A stretch of 64,000 nt of DNA from Centropus unirufus. Taxonomy: Eukaryota; Chordata; Aves; Cuculiformes; Centropidae. Where the stretch lies: positions 930,846 to 994,845 of the forward strand of contig VYZI01000236.1 of the NCBI GenBank assembly GCA_013397695.1, given 5' to 3'. This document shows positions 1 to 13,300 of the stretch, piece after piece; positions within the stretch are counted from its first letter, which is position 1, and each line of letters opens with the position of its first letter. Made by a program: the position numbers and the translations under genes. The notes under the pieces are model-generated. The model was not told the origin of the DNA. It saw only the letters and a list, made by a program, of their open reading frames with translations, and made no database searches.

Positions 1-3000
1 AAATAGTCAAATGGAAATAAGCAACTATTTTATTTTCCAAGACTGGTCAAGGAAATAAACTGAAGAGAATGCCATTTAATCATGGTAACTTACTGAGCAG
101 CTATCCAGCGAACTCTTACCTGCACCAAAATTCAGCAGCAATTAATTAAACACGGAGCTCTCTTCCTAAATATGTATATACCTGACATGACATTTTTAGG
201 TAAATGATACAGGAAAAAGGGATTGCAAAAGTGTGGGAGCAAGAAAGTAATGAGCAGAGAGACAGTAATGTCAATGTCAGATTCGTTTCTGGTAGATTCA
301 TGATCTGCATTTGCAAAATAAAAGATAAGCCACAAAATCAGTAAGTTGATTAACTTTGGTTTTTCTGTCAGCTTCTTTGCTTTTCCCACTGTTTGTAAAG
401 CACTCATTTCATTAAGACAAGTTAAGAAATCTCCACAAACAACTTCAAAGAATACTCAAAAATAAATTTCCAGGAAATGCTATTGCTGCCAAATATAATC
501 CTCAAAAATGAATAATACAGAAAACATAATTACAATATTATTAAATAAGACTTTCAGATTACAGATGATTTTAAGGTAACACTCTGTGTTATTACTCATA
601 TTACCTTGTGTCAGAACATGTGAGAAGTCAGATTAAGCACTTTGGGGTTTACAGGGTAGGATATGAGATGCACTGGTCCAGTGATGCTACGCAAATATTG
701 GGATGTCAACTTCATGTAAATAGATTGACAATTTCTTAGCCCTGCTATTTGAAAAAGGATTTGTTTAAACTGATAGGCATGTAATACATGAGACAATTCT
801 ACCATAAAGTAAGTGGACGATTTATATTGATTATTTGAGATCTGGTGGTTTGTAAGAGTCATCATTTTAAAATCACTTTCAGCCTTTTCTGTGGCAAGGG
901 TTTCCTAAAGGATAAATTGCATTCCTTGTGAGGTCAAATTGAGAGATACCAAAGAAGAACATATGAAATTAAATCTACGTGGACTTTGAGTAAAAGATAA
1001 TCAAAGAAGGGCAACTGCATTCAGAAAAATATGTCTATAACTGGAGACAAAAAAGACAGGCTATTGTACAGAGAACTGATATATATCAAAAAAATCCCAG
1101 TGCTGACCAACAAACCATAAAATCCTACAGATTCTACCAACAACCGCCCAAAGAAAGAATCCAGAAAATTGATAGAGAATAGCTGTGAAAAAGCCAACTG
1201 AGGAAAATATCATAATACTACCTTATTTAATTTTCCATGTTTGTCATCTCTTTGCTTGTCTAAGTTGTTATTTATATAAAATCTGTAGAATTTAAGTACA
1301 AGGAAAATTAAAAGAAGCAACTTAGTGACTTCACAGCATCAGTAAACTAAAAAAAGAGTACTCAGACTTCTACCATTAATAGTGACTTTTTTAATATAAA
1401 ACAGCACATTAAATCTACAAAATCATTTTAACACCACACTCCTTGCAGCATAAAACTCATATGTGCTCCATGCCATAAACACAAGCCCTTCAGGTCGGGG
1501 GTGTGCACTGGGTTCCTTCTCACTGGTGCAGCAATCCTTTCATCAACCCCTGCAGAAGCCATTAACGCCTGCCTTCAACCCGTTTTATCTCTGCTCATCT
1601 TTCAGCAAACATTTGCCCAGTGCTACAAGAGAGGGAAGAAGCCCCACAGACTGGCCGAAATGAGGAAAGCTACAGAAAAGAGGAAAATGGCTGGGTGGGA
1701 AGGGGAGAAGGGAAGGAGTGGGAAGGCTTCAAGGAAGCTCGATGCCCTTGAGGAGGTGCTCTACAGAAACCTTAATACTTCACCGTGGGAGAGGTATGTG
1801 TGAAAACAGCATTTACTGGTTGGCCGCAAGTATAGAGAGTGTTGGGGAACCTGCTTGAGGGGAAAGGTCATGTCAAAACCACTGCAAATTAGAGATGTTT
1901 CAGGAGATCCAGAAGTTAAGGAAAGAAAAATTCATGAGGATGCACTGTGGTGTGTTCACACAGAAATGTGCTGTACTCTGAATTCTTCCGTTCTATTCTC
2001 TCCTAGCATTCATTTTCATTCATTGCATTCATATATGAATTTTAAACAACAGGCAAAAAAATAATAGCCCAGCCTTTGCATAACCTCATTGGTCAGGTCT
2101 CATGAAATTGTCTTAAAACTCTGTGAAACAGGAGTCCAAAAAAGAAAAAAAGGCAGCACAAGGAAGAAGAAAGATTTGCAAGCTCCTCCTGGCCCCAGCC
2201 CCACCTACTGAAATAGAGAGAACTGCTGTTCCCTGACCTCACATGAGAGGCATATCCAGACTCTCACTCTAGCTGTAAAAGACATAATACTGGGAATACC
2301 TTCACAAGCCATCCGACATCAGTGTGGGGGAGCACGGCGGGGTACCACGAGGCTGGCATCATATATGTCTCTCTTCTCACAGTGAAGAATTTCCATTCTT
2401 CACTATCAAATACTACAGTATCCTGAATTACACGTTATTAATCCTGAAAATTCTAAAATAGTGAAACTATCACATCAGAGCAAGATTTGTTTTGGTGAAA
2501 ACCATGCTCTAATTTATATCTCTTAATAAAATCAGAAAAATAATTGGCAAAACAGGATTATCTGATTTGCAGAACCAAATTGTATTCCCTCATTGGATCA
2601 AATTTTCCATGTGTTTGTGAGAGTCCTTCTGCATTTCATTTACAATAAAGCCAGAAAAATAGCTGAAATACTGAATTCGAGAACTTCATTATAAGTATGA
2701 AGCCAAATAACTGGTTAGTAGTCCAAACTGGACTTATTAATAGAAACCAAAATTAAAAGGATAACCCAAGACTTAAGCAGCCAGCCAATGAGGATTCGAG
2801 GAGTTACCCAGTGTTCAATTTAGTTGAAATAAAATAATAATATAGCACTGCACTTCAAAAGTAAAAAGAGATGCCAAACCAACAACTCCAGACACCAAAC
2901 ATCTGGGTCTTCTTGACACTGTTATTAAAGCTCAGGCAACAGAAGTGTTCTTGAAATCACTCACAGACAATACTTGTCCAAGTGTCTTATTATAGCCATG

Positions 3001-6000
3001 GAGAGGCCACCATTAATATCAGCCCAGGACCATTGACATCACCTGAAGGCAAAATTCACCACTGCTAATGACGTGCTTTCTATCTCAGCTTTTTTTTAAA
3101 GAGAAACAGAGAAAAGTTCTCTCTATGGGGGTTCATGGAAGTGCTCACTGCTTTATTCTGACCCAGAGAGCTCTGTTGGCTGCTACAAGAAGTCAAGGTC
3201 CTCACACCAAACTGCTGCTGGTGGAGCTGCAGGAGCTGGGTTGCAGTGTGATGCCTTCTGTATCTCGAAAGGCAGCTCACAGATGCAGTCTTTCCATATC
3301 CAACTTTCCAACGCCCAGACAAGTATATCATTTTACACTTCCCAGGAATCACGTCTGAAGAAACTTTCCATTAAAAAAAAAAATCTTTCAGATTAGAATA
3401 TGTTTGCTTTTCGAAGCACTTTTGTCACTATTAAACCAGGGGATGAAGAGAGAAAGAGAGGTTTTCTTTCTCTGAAAAACCTGGCTTCTCTGCTGCATGA
3501 AGATTTCCTGCTGAAGAATACATGAAGAAATAGCCTGAAAGGGGTTCCTTCCTTCTCTTCTTCCCAGTGCTAGTTACTGCCTAAGAGAGAAGCCAGGAAG
3601 GTTATGACTGTAACCTTTTCCAGCATTCCAAGAAAATAACCAGACTAAAGGTTATATACATTATCTCAACTCTCAAATATAAATTAACACTTCTCTCATA
3701 TTGCATCACTGTATAAACATCTCTTAATTCAACTAGAGATCGTTAGGTTTGGCCTGCAATGGAACAAATATTACAACATTGCAACAATAATGATTGAAAG
3801 GACATACAGGAGATTCTTTGCATTTCCAAAACTTACGTAATACTACAGAAACTGTAGAACAAGAGAAAAGTAACCCTGAAAATCCTGATTTATATGTATT
3901 AAATAATGTGGAAATTAATGCAATAGTGTATTGCCTTATTTTTATATATTTTCTCTCTGTTTTAAAAGTTAATAACATTTACAAATAAAATTGTAGTGCA
4001 ATTTATATTTGAACTATTCCTAACTCTACCTTATACTACCAGTTCTAAGTATTTAAAAGACTATAAGGTTACTTCAAGTCAGTTATTTTTAACAAGTAAT
4101 ACATCTGAATCTGTATTTATTTCTGCTTGGATTTCAGTCCTATTCTGCATTCATATTTTCCACATATTGTTCCTATCCACTCATTTTTCTTGGTGGGCAC
4201 AACTGATGAGGTTATTAAACTTGTAAACATTTAAAAGAATAACAGTATTTCATAGGAAGGTTGAGGCTGTGAAGATATCATTAATTTAGGCTCAGTTTAC
4301 ATACACAGATGTACATAAATGCAAGATTGTATATAAATAGATAAAATCTACAGTAATGAGTACATTAGTATTCCCCATACCATTTCTTTCTAGTTCTATG
4401 CTGGAATGAACTATTTTGGCATACTCATCAGTATAATTACACTCATCCAGGAGTGTTCTACAACATTAAATACATAATTACAGAGTAGTTCATATGGGTT
4501 TTTATTAAGAGTAATCAAGAAAGAAAATTATATATTTAAGTTACACGTGTATTTATTTTTTTATATTTATCTTTGGTGCAACAAAAGTAGTTGTAAAATG
4601 GTGCCATCCTGGCTAAACAATATCTGTGTTTAGTCTATGTAAGAATATAAGGCTACACAAAGTATATAGTTGGAGTGCCCAGCTTAAGATTTCTCCTAAT
4701 CCTGAAAACAAGCAGAAAGCATTGCCTGGGCATCATTATAATAAGAAGGCTAAGGAAGCTTTTGCTCAAGCCTTCCCTCCCATTCCCAACAACCTTTGCT
4801 GTCCTTTTAACAAAAGTGGCAAGAGGCACAGCTTTATTTCTCTTAAAGTCTAAACACCTACCTGATAGATAGAAATCTCCAGAGAGAGCTGGAGAAAGCC
4901 TTGGAAGAAGCGAGGAGGCATGAAGGCAAAGACCTATTGCAGCTGAGCAAGTGAGGGTACCCAGCCTACAGCTGCAGCAATGGCCAAGAGATCTGCAGTA
5001 GCTGAAGGTAAAGGTTCAAGCACTGCGGAAAATAAATGAATATTGCAGAGCACAGGCTCTCATTGGAAATGTCACTGATTTATGCCCATATAGGATAACT
5101 CCAAATGTCTCACTCATGCCACAGAGGTGTCACATCTCATCTGCGTTTTCAGCAATCAACCTCACCTGCCTCTGCATATACAAGTATGCAGGTCTGATGA
5201 GGCACAAGTCTCTGCTTCACAAAATGATTAAAATTTCCACTATAAGAGGTATTCAATATACACAAAATAAACCTACAGGAATTAGTGCTACATTCCCGAT
5301 TTACAACTTTAACATACAGACTGCATAAACTATTATGCAGATAACATAAAGGCACAGGACGAATAAAGAAATCAACATAATTTTGGCAGATTTTGGAAAG
5401 AAGACTTCATACCAGCTGTTTAACAGTTCTATACCAACTTTGATGCTATACATCAAAGACCAATTTGGTAGCAGTTGGCACATATTTTAAACCAAGTAAG
5501 AAGATACATATTTCTGAAAGCAAAGAATCCTCTTAAGTAGGATAAGCTAGCTGTTTATATTTCAGTATTCAGTAAAGCACAGCAAACCCACAGTCTCCTC
5601 CAGTCTACAGCTGAAAAAGTTTGTATCTGTGTTCCAACATGTGAAATCACAGAAGGCTTGTATTTTCAAATCCAATTTATTCTGGCACTTTACACTTTGT
5701 TGGATTTATTCCCACTCTAAGAGGATGCTATGCCAAGTGCCAGCAATTAGTTACTCTGCGTTAAAGAAAAAAGAGACTTATCACAGCTTTTGAGCTCTTG
5801 GACTGATACTCAACTGATTGGAAAACAATATAGGATGGGCAGTTTATGCAAGCAGCCATAGCTGGCAGCTCAGCATTCTGGCTGCAACAAATGAATCTGA
5901 GGTCTCCCTGGAAACCATGATTTCATCCTGTCTGGGAAAAGCCCAGGCTGTTATTTCTCTCTTTATCAAGCAGTTTGAGATTCCACAGAATTTTGCCTCC

Positions 6001-6171
6001 TTGGATGGACCCAAAGAAAATAAAACAGCTAATCAAAAGGATAAAATCTGACACTCAAATTGTACAGTTGATATTAGCCTGGTATACGATAATAGAATTC
6101 TGCATAAAAAACATTTGTACCTAATCCTACAGGAAATCCAAAAGTTCAGATTTTGAGTGTGCAGATGTATT
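1..6171. other. AT-rich unique sequence, no gene recognised
   Basis: All six frames hold only short open frames (100 codons or fewer) with no recognisable domain and no start or frame conservation that I can judge. A purine-rich exon-like stretch at 1606-1793 is listed separately. I saw no transposable element in this part. Confidence 0.6.
1606..1793 (+). other. exon-like segment (speculative)
   Basis: A pyrimidine-rich run ending in TTTCAG closes at 1605, and the far side ends GAG followed by GTATGT at 1794, both good matches to vertebrate splice consensus. The 188 bp between are purine-rich (especially 1645-1740), as exonic splicing enhancer sequence often is, and one frame stays open throughout with a Lys/Arg/Glu-rich translation. 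I do not recognise the peptide. Paired splice-like sites arise by chance in 64 kb, so this could equally be nothing or part of a long non-coding RNA. Confidence 0.12.
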
Positions 6172-6216
6172 CATACATATATATACATACACACACACAC
6201 ATAGATATATATATCT
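6172..6216. repeat. TA/CA-type microsatellite
   Basis: An alternating pyrimidine-purine run of TA, CA and ATAG steps lies directly before the assembly gap at 6221. The gap may reflect slippage or poor read coverage over this tract. Confidence 0.85.
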
Positions 6217-6220
6217 GAGT

Positions 6221-6251
6221 NNNNNNNNNNNNNNNNNNNNNNNNNNNNNNN
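6221..6251. other. assembly gap (31 N)
   Basis: Thirty-one undetermined bases. The left flank is a dinucleotide-rich repeat, so the true length may differ from 31. Confidence 0.99.
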
Positions 6252-9200
6252 ACAGGGAAACAGAAAACAATCAATACAAACAGCTACCTCGAGGAACAGT
6301 TTGGGGACAATTTTGTCTGAGCTAAGGAAGGTAGACTTCAATTGAGCCAGTGACAATTGCTGGTAAACAGAATGGAAATAGTCATTGGGGCCCATAATGC
6401 AATACTAAGAAATTATAGGAATTATGTATAATTACATGCAATTATATACAGTTTAGCAATGAAAGTACTGTAGAAGTTTGCTCAAGTCAGAGAAAGGTAC
6501 AGCAACCTCTACCAACAAATATTGATGGAGAAATCAGAAGCAATCCCAATATGAATTTCTAACGCAATTTAAAGACTGTGTTAGGATCATGCCTTGTTGG
6601 CAGAAGATACACAGAATTGCTTGTCCGTTGCTGCTGTGGTCTCAAAGTCATCAGAAAAGTAAGCCAGTTGAAGATTCAGACACACAGTCAGTGCCACCAA
6701 ATGCAGCTGAGTTCCTATGTGTCAGATATACACGTCTGTCAATAGTTCCTCACTTTTTTTTTGCCTAACATTTATTTTGTTTCCATTTCTTTATTTTTGT
6801 TCTCTAATTAAATAAAAGAGAGGGTACGGCTGGCTTAGCTGTTATTTGCAATGTGATGACTGCAATCATGAAAGCAAGAGAGAAGAGGTAAAATACACAC
6901 AACAGGTGATTTGAAAAAAAGTTTGCTATGTGAAAGAAATAATAAAGGTATTGGCTCTGTTTGCCTCCTGCAAGTCAGGGCCAGCATCAGAAATAGAAGT
7001 TATGTATTCTATCTTCCTATGTTTTTCTTCTGTTCATTTGTCTTGATTATCCCTGAAACAAATTTGGATTCCAGCATCAAACACAATGGGTCAAGCCCAT
7101 TAGTGCTGTTGATTGCCTTTTTCCACAAATTAGACTTGGTGCTTTTCTTGGTGTTAATTTAAGTACTGTAAAATGCTGGGGAGGAGAAGAATGATGACAT
7201 AGATCTCTGCTTTAGCTGAAGCTTTCCAGTTGAAAGCTCAGTCCTTCCCAGTTCTTTAAATCTCCTCCCTCTTTTACCCTCATTTCCAGAAACATTCAAT
7301 AAAAGGCAAAACAGATTCATATTTTTTTAAAAAAAGAAATAGCAACCATATACCCGCACACGAGGAGACTACAAAATGTCTTCCAAGTCACCCATATAAT
7401 AGTATCTTTTTATTATGGCACTTCAGAAGTGCTTAAGAAGAAATTAAGCTTGTGCTCAGATGCAGTATCAGCCTTTTTAGTAGACACCTACCAGCTCTCC
7501 AGCTGTCAAAGTGGCTTCTTATTGCCTGTTATTCTTTAACAAGGAGTCGTGTCTTTCCCACTTTTCATGAGTAACTCTGGCTCTTTTTTGTGTTTAAGAG
7601 TCAGTGTTTGTATTAACACTTTTAAAGTGTTCCCTGTGTGTCTTTGTGTGCTTGAATTTTACATGCCATACAGAGCTTCAACTACAAGGAATCAGTATCA
7701 ACTGCCTGGCTATCACAATCTTGTTTTATGAGAAACCATACCCTTGGGAATGCTGGAGAGTGATTCTCCCACTACTAAGCCAGCAGAACTGCAAGTATTG
7801 TTTCATCTCTCCCTATGAAAAAGTTCCCAAACCCTGTAATGCTGCTATAACTATTTACCTCCAATATCTTTTCTTTTTCTTTTCTCTCACTCCAGACAAT
7901 CTGTGTTATTGGCCATTTAGTTAATCTTTAGATATTCACTAATCAGGATTTAATAGTACAGCAGGAGTGCAGCTCTAAATATTCAAGACACCATAAGAAC
8001 TACCATCAAGCCTGAGAGGTATTTGTTTTTACAACAATTACAACAGTCAGAGCCCCACAAGTTTGTTATGTGCTTGGAAATTCCGAAAAATCTTGGTGTT
8101 CAAAATTGTGGAAAATTATTCCCCAGCCGTCCTGTATAATTTCCTGCAAGTTGGCACCGCAAGGATGGAGTGGGGGTGGAGGGCAGCATCCTGTTCCATC
8201 TTGCCAGGTTACAGCACATGGGAAGAAGGAAAATTCTTTCCTCCCACTCTACATCTATGAAGAAATCTTCAATATATGGGTCAGAGAGTCACCTGGGCCC
8301 CAGGGATGACATTTGCTACTCAGCAGTGATCCCAGTCATAAGCACTCATCACCCACACACCCCTTATGTTTCCACCAGGGAACTAGAAGATGTAAGGCGC
8401 CTTTTTCCCCCTGTTTTGAACAGTAATTAAATATTATTTAGCATAAAGAGCATGCCACCTCAGACTAATCTGAGAGATTATATCTTTTACAGTACTATAG
8501 ATCACACAGCAAACAGCTGAAAAATTCCTGATTCTGCCTTCTTTATGACAGTAAACTTTTCTGTTCAAGAGAACAAAACAGAGTTCAGCCCTTCATTTCT
8601 TTTTTACATTAAAAGGCCCAGAATTTGTTAATATTTCGCAGCTATTGCATTTGTGAATCAGCTCACTTGACTTCAATTACCAACAAGTGAATTAAGTGGC
8701 TATTAGAGGATAGAGAAGTTTAGGCAATACTTTTTCTTTCAAAAGCACAGATGAATTTTTCCAAAATAGTTACAATCTCTCAAAATATATAAAACGTGTA
8801 ACATCTTTCATAGTCTATTGAAAAATGCCTAGTGCCACCAACGTAGGTTGCAAAAGATAGAATAAAACAACATGGCACACTTCCTAGGACCTATGACAAG
8901 CTGAGTACAGTGTATGTTGATGCTCGCATGCAGGCCATGCTTTCTTGCATAAACAGCTGTATAACTTTCCTTTCAGGGATATCCCACAAATTAAAAAGGC
9001 AGATTTTATATTGTCATAAATACTAATTCATGGCTCTCAAAAGAAGTGGAAAGAATACAATATGTTGTGGTTTGTGCCAGAAATTTGACATTTCTAAAGA
9101 TGCCAGATGCATTTTCAGACATATTCCAGAGCTATTCAAGTTGAAGGAGGCTTTTCTATTTTTTTAAATGTCACACTGTTACTCTTAGAAAAATGGGGAT

Positions 9201-10369
9201 ATTTGTTTGTTTGCTTATTTTAAAAAGCTGAACATACATACATTAGAGAATTGTAACATATTCTGTGCGTTTCTAAGGACACAAAATCTTGAGTATCACT
9301 TACAGTGTTTCAGAGGAAATACATACAGTTTTTCCATGGTTTATTCTGGCACTCAAAGCTAAGGATTATACAGCTGTACAAAAGCACCATGCATGCAGTC
9401 TTAGGGACTTCATACAAAGAAGGCTTGTGGAGATAAATTAATCTGTTTAATGTCAGTTCCAATTTGTATTTCTTGCAGTAAACGAAACCCATAGTTTAAG
9501 AAGTTTAGTAGCAGAGATTCTTCAGACTATTGTGTTCTGCAGCCTCCCTTTTGGGACGGAATCTTTTTAATAATATCAAAACCTTAGCCTTCTGCAAGCA
9601 TTTCTAAGGGTTAGACCATAACACTAAAGATGCTGGAGGCAATAATATCAGTTTTTACATTCTTCGCACCAATTAGTTTTTGAATACTTGATGCGAAGCA
9701 CTTACTTAACAAATTACATATTGCTAGCACCTACCATGATACAAAGCAAGATGTCCAGATTCATCTGAGGTCAACGCCTGCATTTATGCTCTGGACCACC
9801 AGCATGAAATAATTTTTTTACACTTGTTCCTCCATGATGCACAAGATTCAGTTTCATTTCTATCATGTTATAAGAAAATAGCTACTAGATTTTAAATTGT
9901 GGAATTTGTAAACTGCCAAAAATATAGTCAGCCAGCAGCACCAACAGCCACTAAACAATCATGAAACTATGTTAAAAAAAAAGTCCTGTACTCAACCTAC
10001 CCAACACATAACAATAAATAATTTGTTAGACAACATACTCAAAAAGAGATATAAAATAAATCCTGATGAGTTTCTAAACACATTCCCTTTCATATGATGT
10101 TCCCTGTCTACGGAGTTCACTATATAGACAAAATTTTAGTAGACTTAATTAACATGAATTAACATGAATTTTAAAAGAGAGGTTCAAAAATACATTAAAG
10201 TTTCATTTCTATATTTCAGTCCTCTACTAAGCTAAGAGATTAGAACACAGTATAAATAATAGGTGTTGAAATCTCTGTTCCAGAAGGTGGCCTGGTGATG
10301 AAGGGTAGTCTGGAGTCAGGCACAGACTGCTGGGCTGTAGAACACCTCTGAGTGAGCATCAAAGAAGCA
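6252..10369. other. unique sequence, no gene recognised
   Basis: AT-rich sequence with scattered short open frames only. No transposon, RNA gene or regulatory cluster was recognised. A direct duplication of the 10-mer AACATGAATT occurs at 10151-10170. Confidence 0.6.
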
Positions 10370-10392
10370 CTTCTTCTTCTTCTTCTTCTTCT
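10370..10392. repeat. (CTT)n microsatellite
   Basis: About seven and a half perfect CTT units. The minus-strand open frame crossing it reads a poly-Arg run, which comes from the repeat and is not evidence of a protein. Confidence 0.95.
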
Positions 10393-13300
10393 GAACAATG
10401 CATCTGTGTGCTTTAATTTTGCACCCTTTTTTTCCTTAATGCAGCAACACACACATTTGCCATTATTCTTGATTAATCAATTTTTTCATGCATTATTCCT
10501 CTTTGTTTAGTATGAGGCACAATCTTTACTGTAGTTGGCACATGTACATCTCACAGTGGTCCACCATAAGAAAGCAAATGCTTCCTGAGTGACGTAGCTT
10601 GCTTTCAATGGCCCAAATAAATCAGATCTTTAGTGTTGGTGTACATCAGTTACGCCACAAGGGTCACTTTAGAAAGTGAAAATGCTTATGCCTATGTTTA
10701 TTGCTCTCTGCAGTGCTGGCGAAAAAGGGCTTGAAACACAAAATCCTACCCACTGTTACACCACACCTCATACTTCTCTCCCATTCTGCCTCTATTTAGA
10801 AGCTCACCATTTAAATAGCTACCAGAAATGTAAAGGTAAATGGTTCAAATTGTTTCAGATTGGGAAAGGAACTAAACCACAATTTTATTTTCTGACTAAT
10901 GTTCTAACCACATACAAAGAGTAAAAAATACAGATTTACATGGAGCTTGTTCCAATAACATGTATTAAAAAATCCTGCTGGATCAGGATCCAGAGCGGAG
11001 ACAGAGGAATTTCTTCCCTGTAAATCTTTCTAGGAATTGAGCTTGTGCTAGATACCTATGGTGCCAAACAGTTCCAGGCATGCCTAGCACCAAACGTGTA
11101 GGTGTGTAGGAATTTTTATTGACAGAATTGTAGGCATAATGACTTCAGTTACCCTTGGGGTCTGCAGAAATAGAAGACATACGTTACCACAGCCCTATTT
11201 AAAAATTAGGTAGAGTGAACCAGGAAACAAATCCAAAACTCCATGTGGTCGGCTGTTGAGCAGCAGAGAGAACACGATCTTCTGAAAAGCATGAAAACTT
11301 CTGCAAGGTAAAAGCATTGGACAGCTCCAGGGTGGTTTTTTTGAATGCTTTTTTCTTGCTACTACTGGCAGGTACCATCAAAGCATGAACTACTCATTAC
11401 TTTTAGTGATTACCTAGCATACATAGTATATGCTAAGTATATGTAAGTATATACTAAGTATGCACACAGAAAGAATAAATTCTTTGCTAGAAACACCTAT
11501 TCTGAGGGCAGATACTTTATTTAAATCCAGATTGGAAAAGAAAAATAAGAGATAAAATAAATGGAATGCCTTTACTCTTCAAGAAACAAAAGTTAATCTT
11601 TTTTTCTTGGTACTGCTTGGCTTCCTTGAAGACAACTATGTGCTTCTGAAAATTAGGTGCAGCTGGCCTCTCTTTTGAGCTCCTTAATGAAATCCTCTGT
11701 ATTCTGGCTTCCCTCTTCTCTTTGGCAAAAGTTGACTATGTTCATTTCAGCTGAGTCATGAGCACACCATGACCACATGGGCCTCTTTGCACAGCAAATG
11801 GACTGAATCACAAGAGGTACACAATGACATTCTTTTCTCTTCATTGCAAATTCATCAGGGAATAACAAACTTAAAAATCCATTGTCCTTGAAAAAAATGC
11901 TGTTATTCCTATTCAACAAATCTTCCTCCTCTTCCCCAGCCCACATTCTTTTCCATGGTAGTAAAAAAAAAGAAAAAAAACTTCTTTATGACTTTATCTT
12001 CTATTATGCTGCAGCAGTATATTTTTCATAGTATAACAGATTGCCAACATTTAGATATTTTTTATCATCATTGATTTCTCATGATCTGTGCAATTCTACA
12101 CAGGACCTGAAGGATTCTTAATTTTACTTTTGAGGAACAGGTAGAATCTCTTTCAGGTCTTTTAGTTGCCGTTATTTCCCTGTCCTGGTTTTTCTGTCAA
12201 CTTCTAGCCAGAGCTAAGAAAAAAGCCATTGAATTTATTTGGTTTGTTCACCTAGAGTTACCATTTGAACCTCTCCTTCTCTGCAAGTGACAGAGTTTCT
12301 GAAGGACAAACCTAGTTTCTTTTTTCAAGTTGCTATAAAGTGTTCCACTCTTTACGCTGGTCCAGTGCTCTTGGCTGTACTTTCCCACACTGGTCTAGCT
12401 CACACGTTGATAGTGAATCTCAAAAGTTCTCCCACGCTCACCCACCCAGTTCTGCTCCCTTCTAATGGAAAATTTTTAGATTAAATGCAATGAGTAGACA
12501 AATACCATTCCACTTGGTGAGGAACTGTGTGCCCTCCTTTCCCAAGGTACTGATGTTCAGTTCAGTTTATATTCTGCCAGGAGTCGCCTCTTATCTTTCA
12601 GTCCTGTGCTATCAAGGCCAAGATTTTAGGAGCTGAAGACTCCCGTGTCCCCCTCCCAAAAGCAATAATTCCTCTCATTAAATGGAAGCTCAGCATTACG
12701 TAACTTTCCCCTGGGTATTTGACATGGGCATAAAGTCTAATCTCAGCTAACTACTTCCCACAGAATGCTTTTCTTGTTTTGAAACCTTTCCCACGGCTGA
12801 AAAGGAATGAATTCACAAACCTAACAGTCCAGAAATGGTCTACTTCTGCTTCTTGCAACTTCACGTTATATTCTGTATAATCCAGCCACCCTTTAAGTTA
12901 TTGCACAGATCTGCCTGCTTCCTGTTCTCCACACAGGACACCATAGCTACACTCTTATGGTGTTTATTTTTTCCTCTGCCTTTTATCTTCTCTACTTGCA
13001 ATGAAGAAAGGAGAAATAGTAGGAAACCAGGGCCAGATCCCAAGTGTAAGTAAGTAGGAACATGCTGATCTGGTCAAAGACAGCTGCAATTAAAGGACGA
13101 GACAGATATTTAAACAGCCTTGCTTAAATCACTGTCTAATGGAGTCTGACTGGGCCAGAGCTCCAAGACAGCCAACCGGCAGATCCCAGGTGGTTAGCAG
13201 TCTAAGAAAAAGAAATTATTACATTTAGGAACAATGATGCAAGACTCTTCTCAATGTACCTATAATTTGAAACTTTTAAGTGCCTGATATGAGGAAAAGA

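Noticed and set aside
10240..10452. Minus-strand frame with an Arg-rich run that could suggest a basic nuclear peptide
   Set aside because: The Arg run is the (CTT)n microsatellite read on the other strand.
12180..12260. TGTCCTGGTTTTT word, like the start of an avian ERVL LTR
   Set aside because: None of the later LTR blocks follow, unlike at 49,501.
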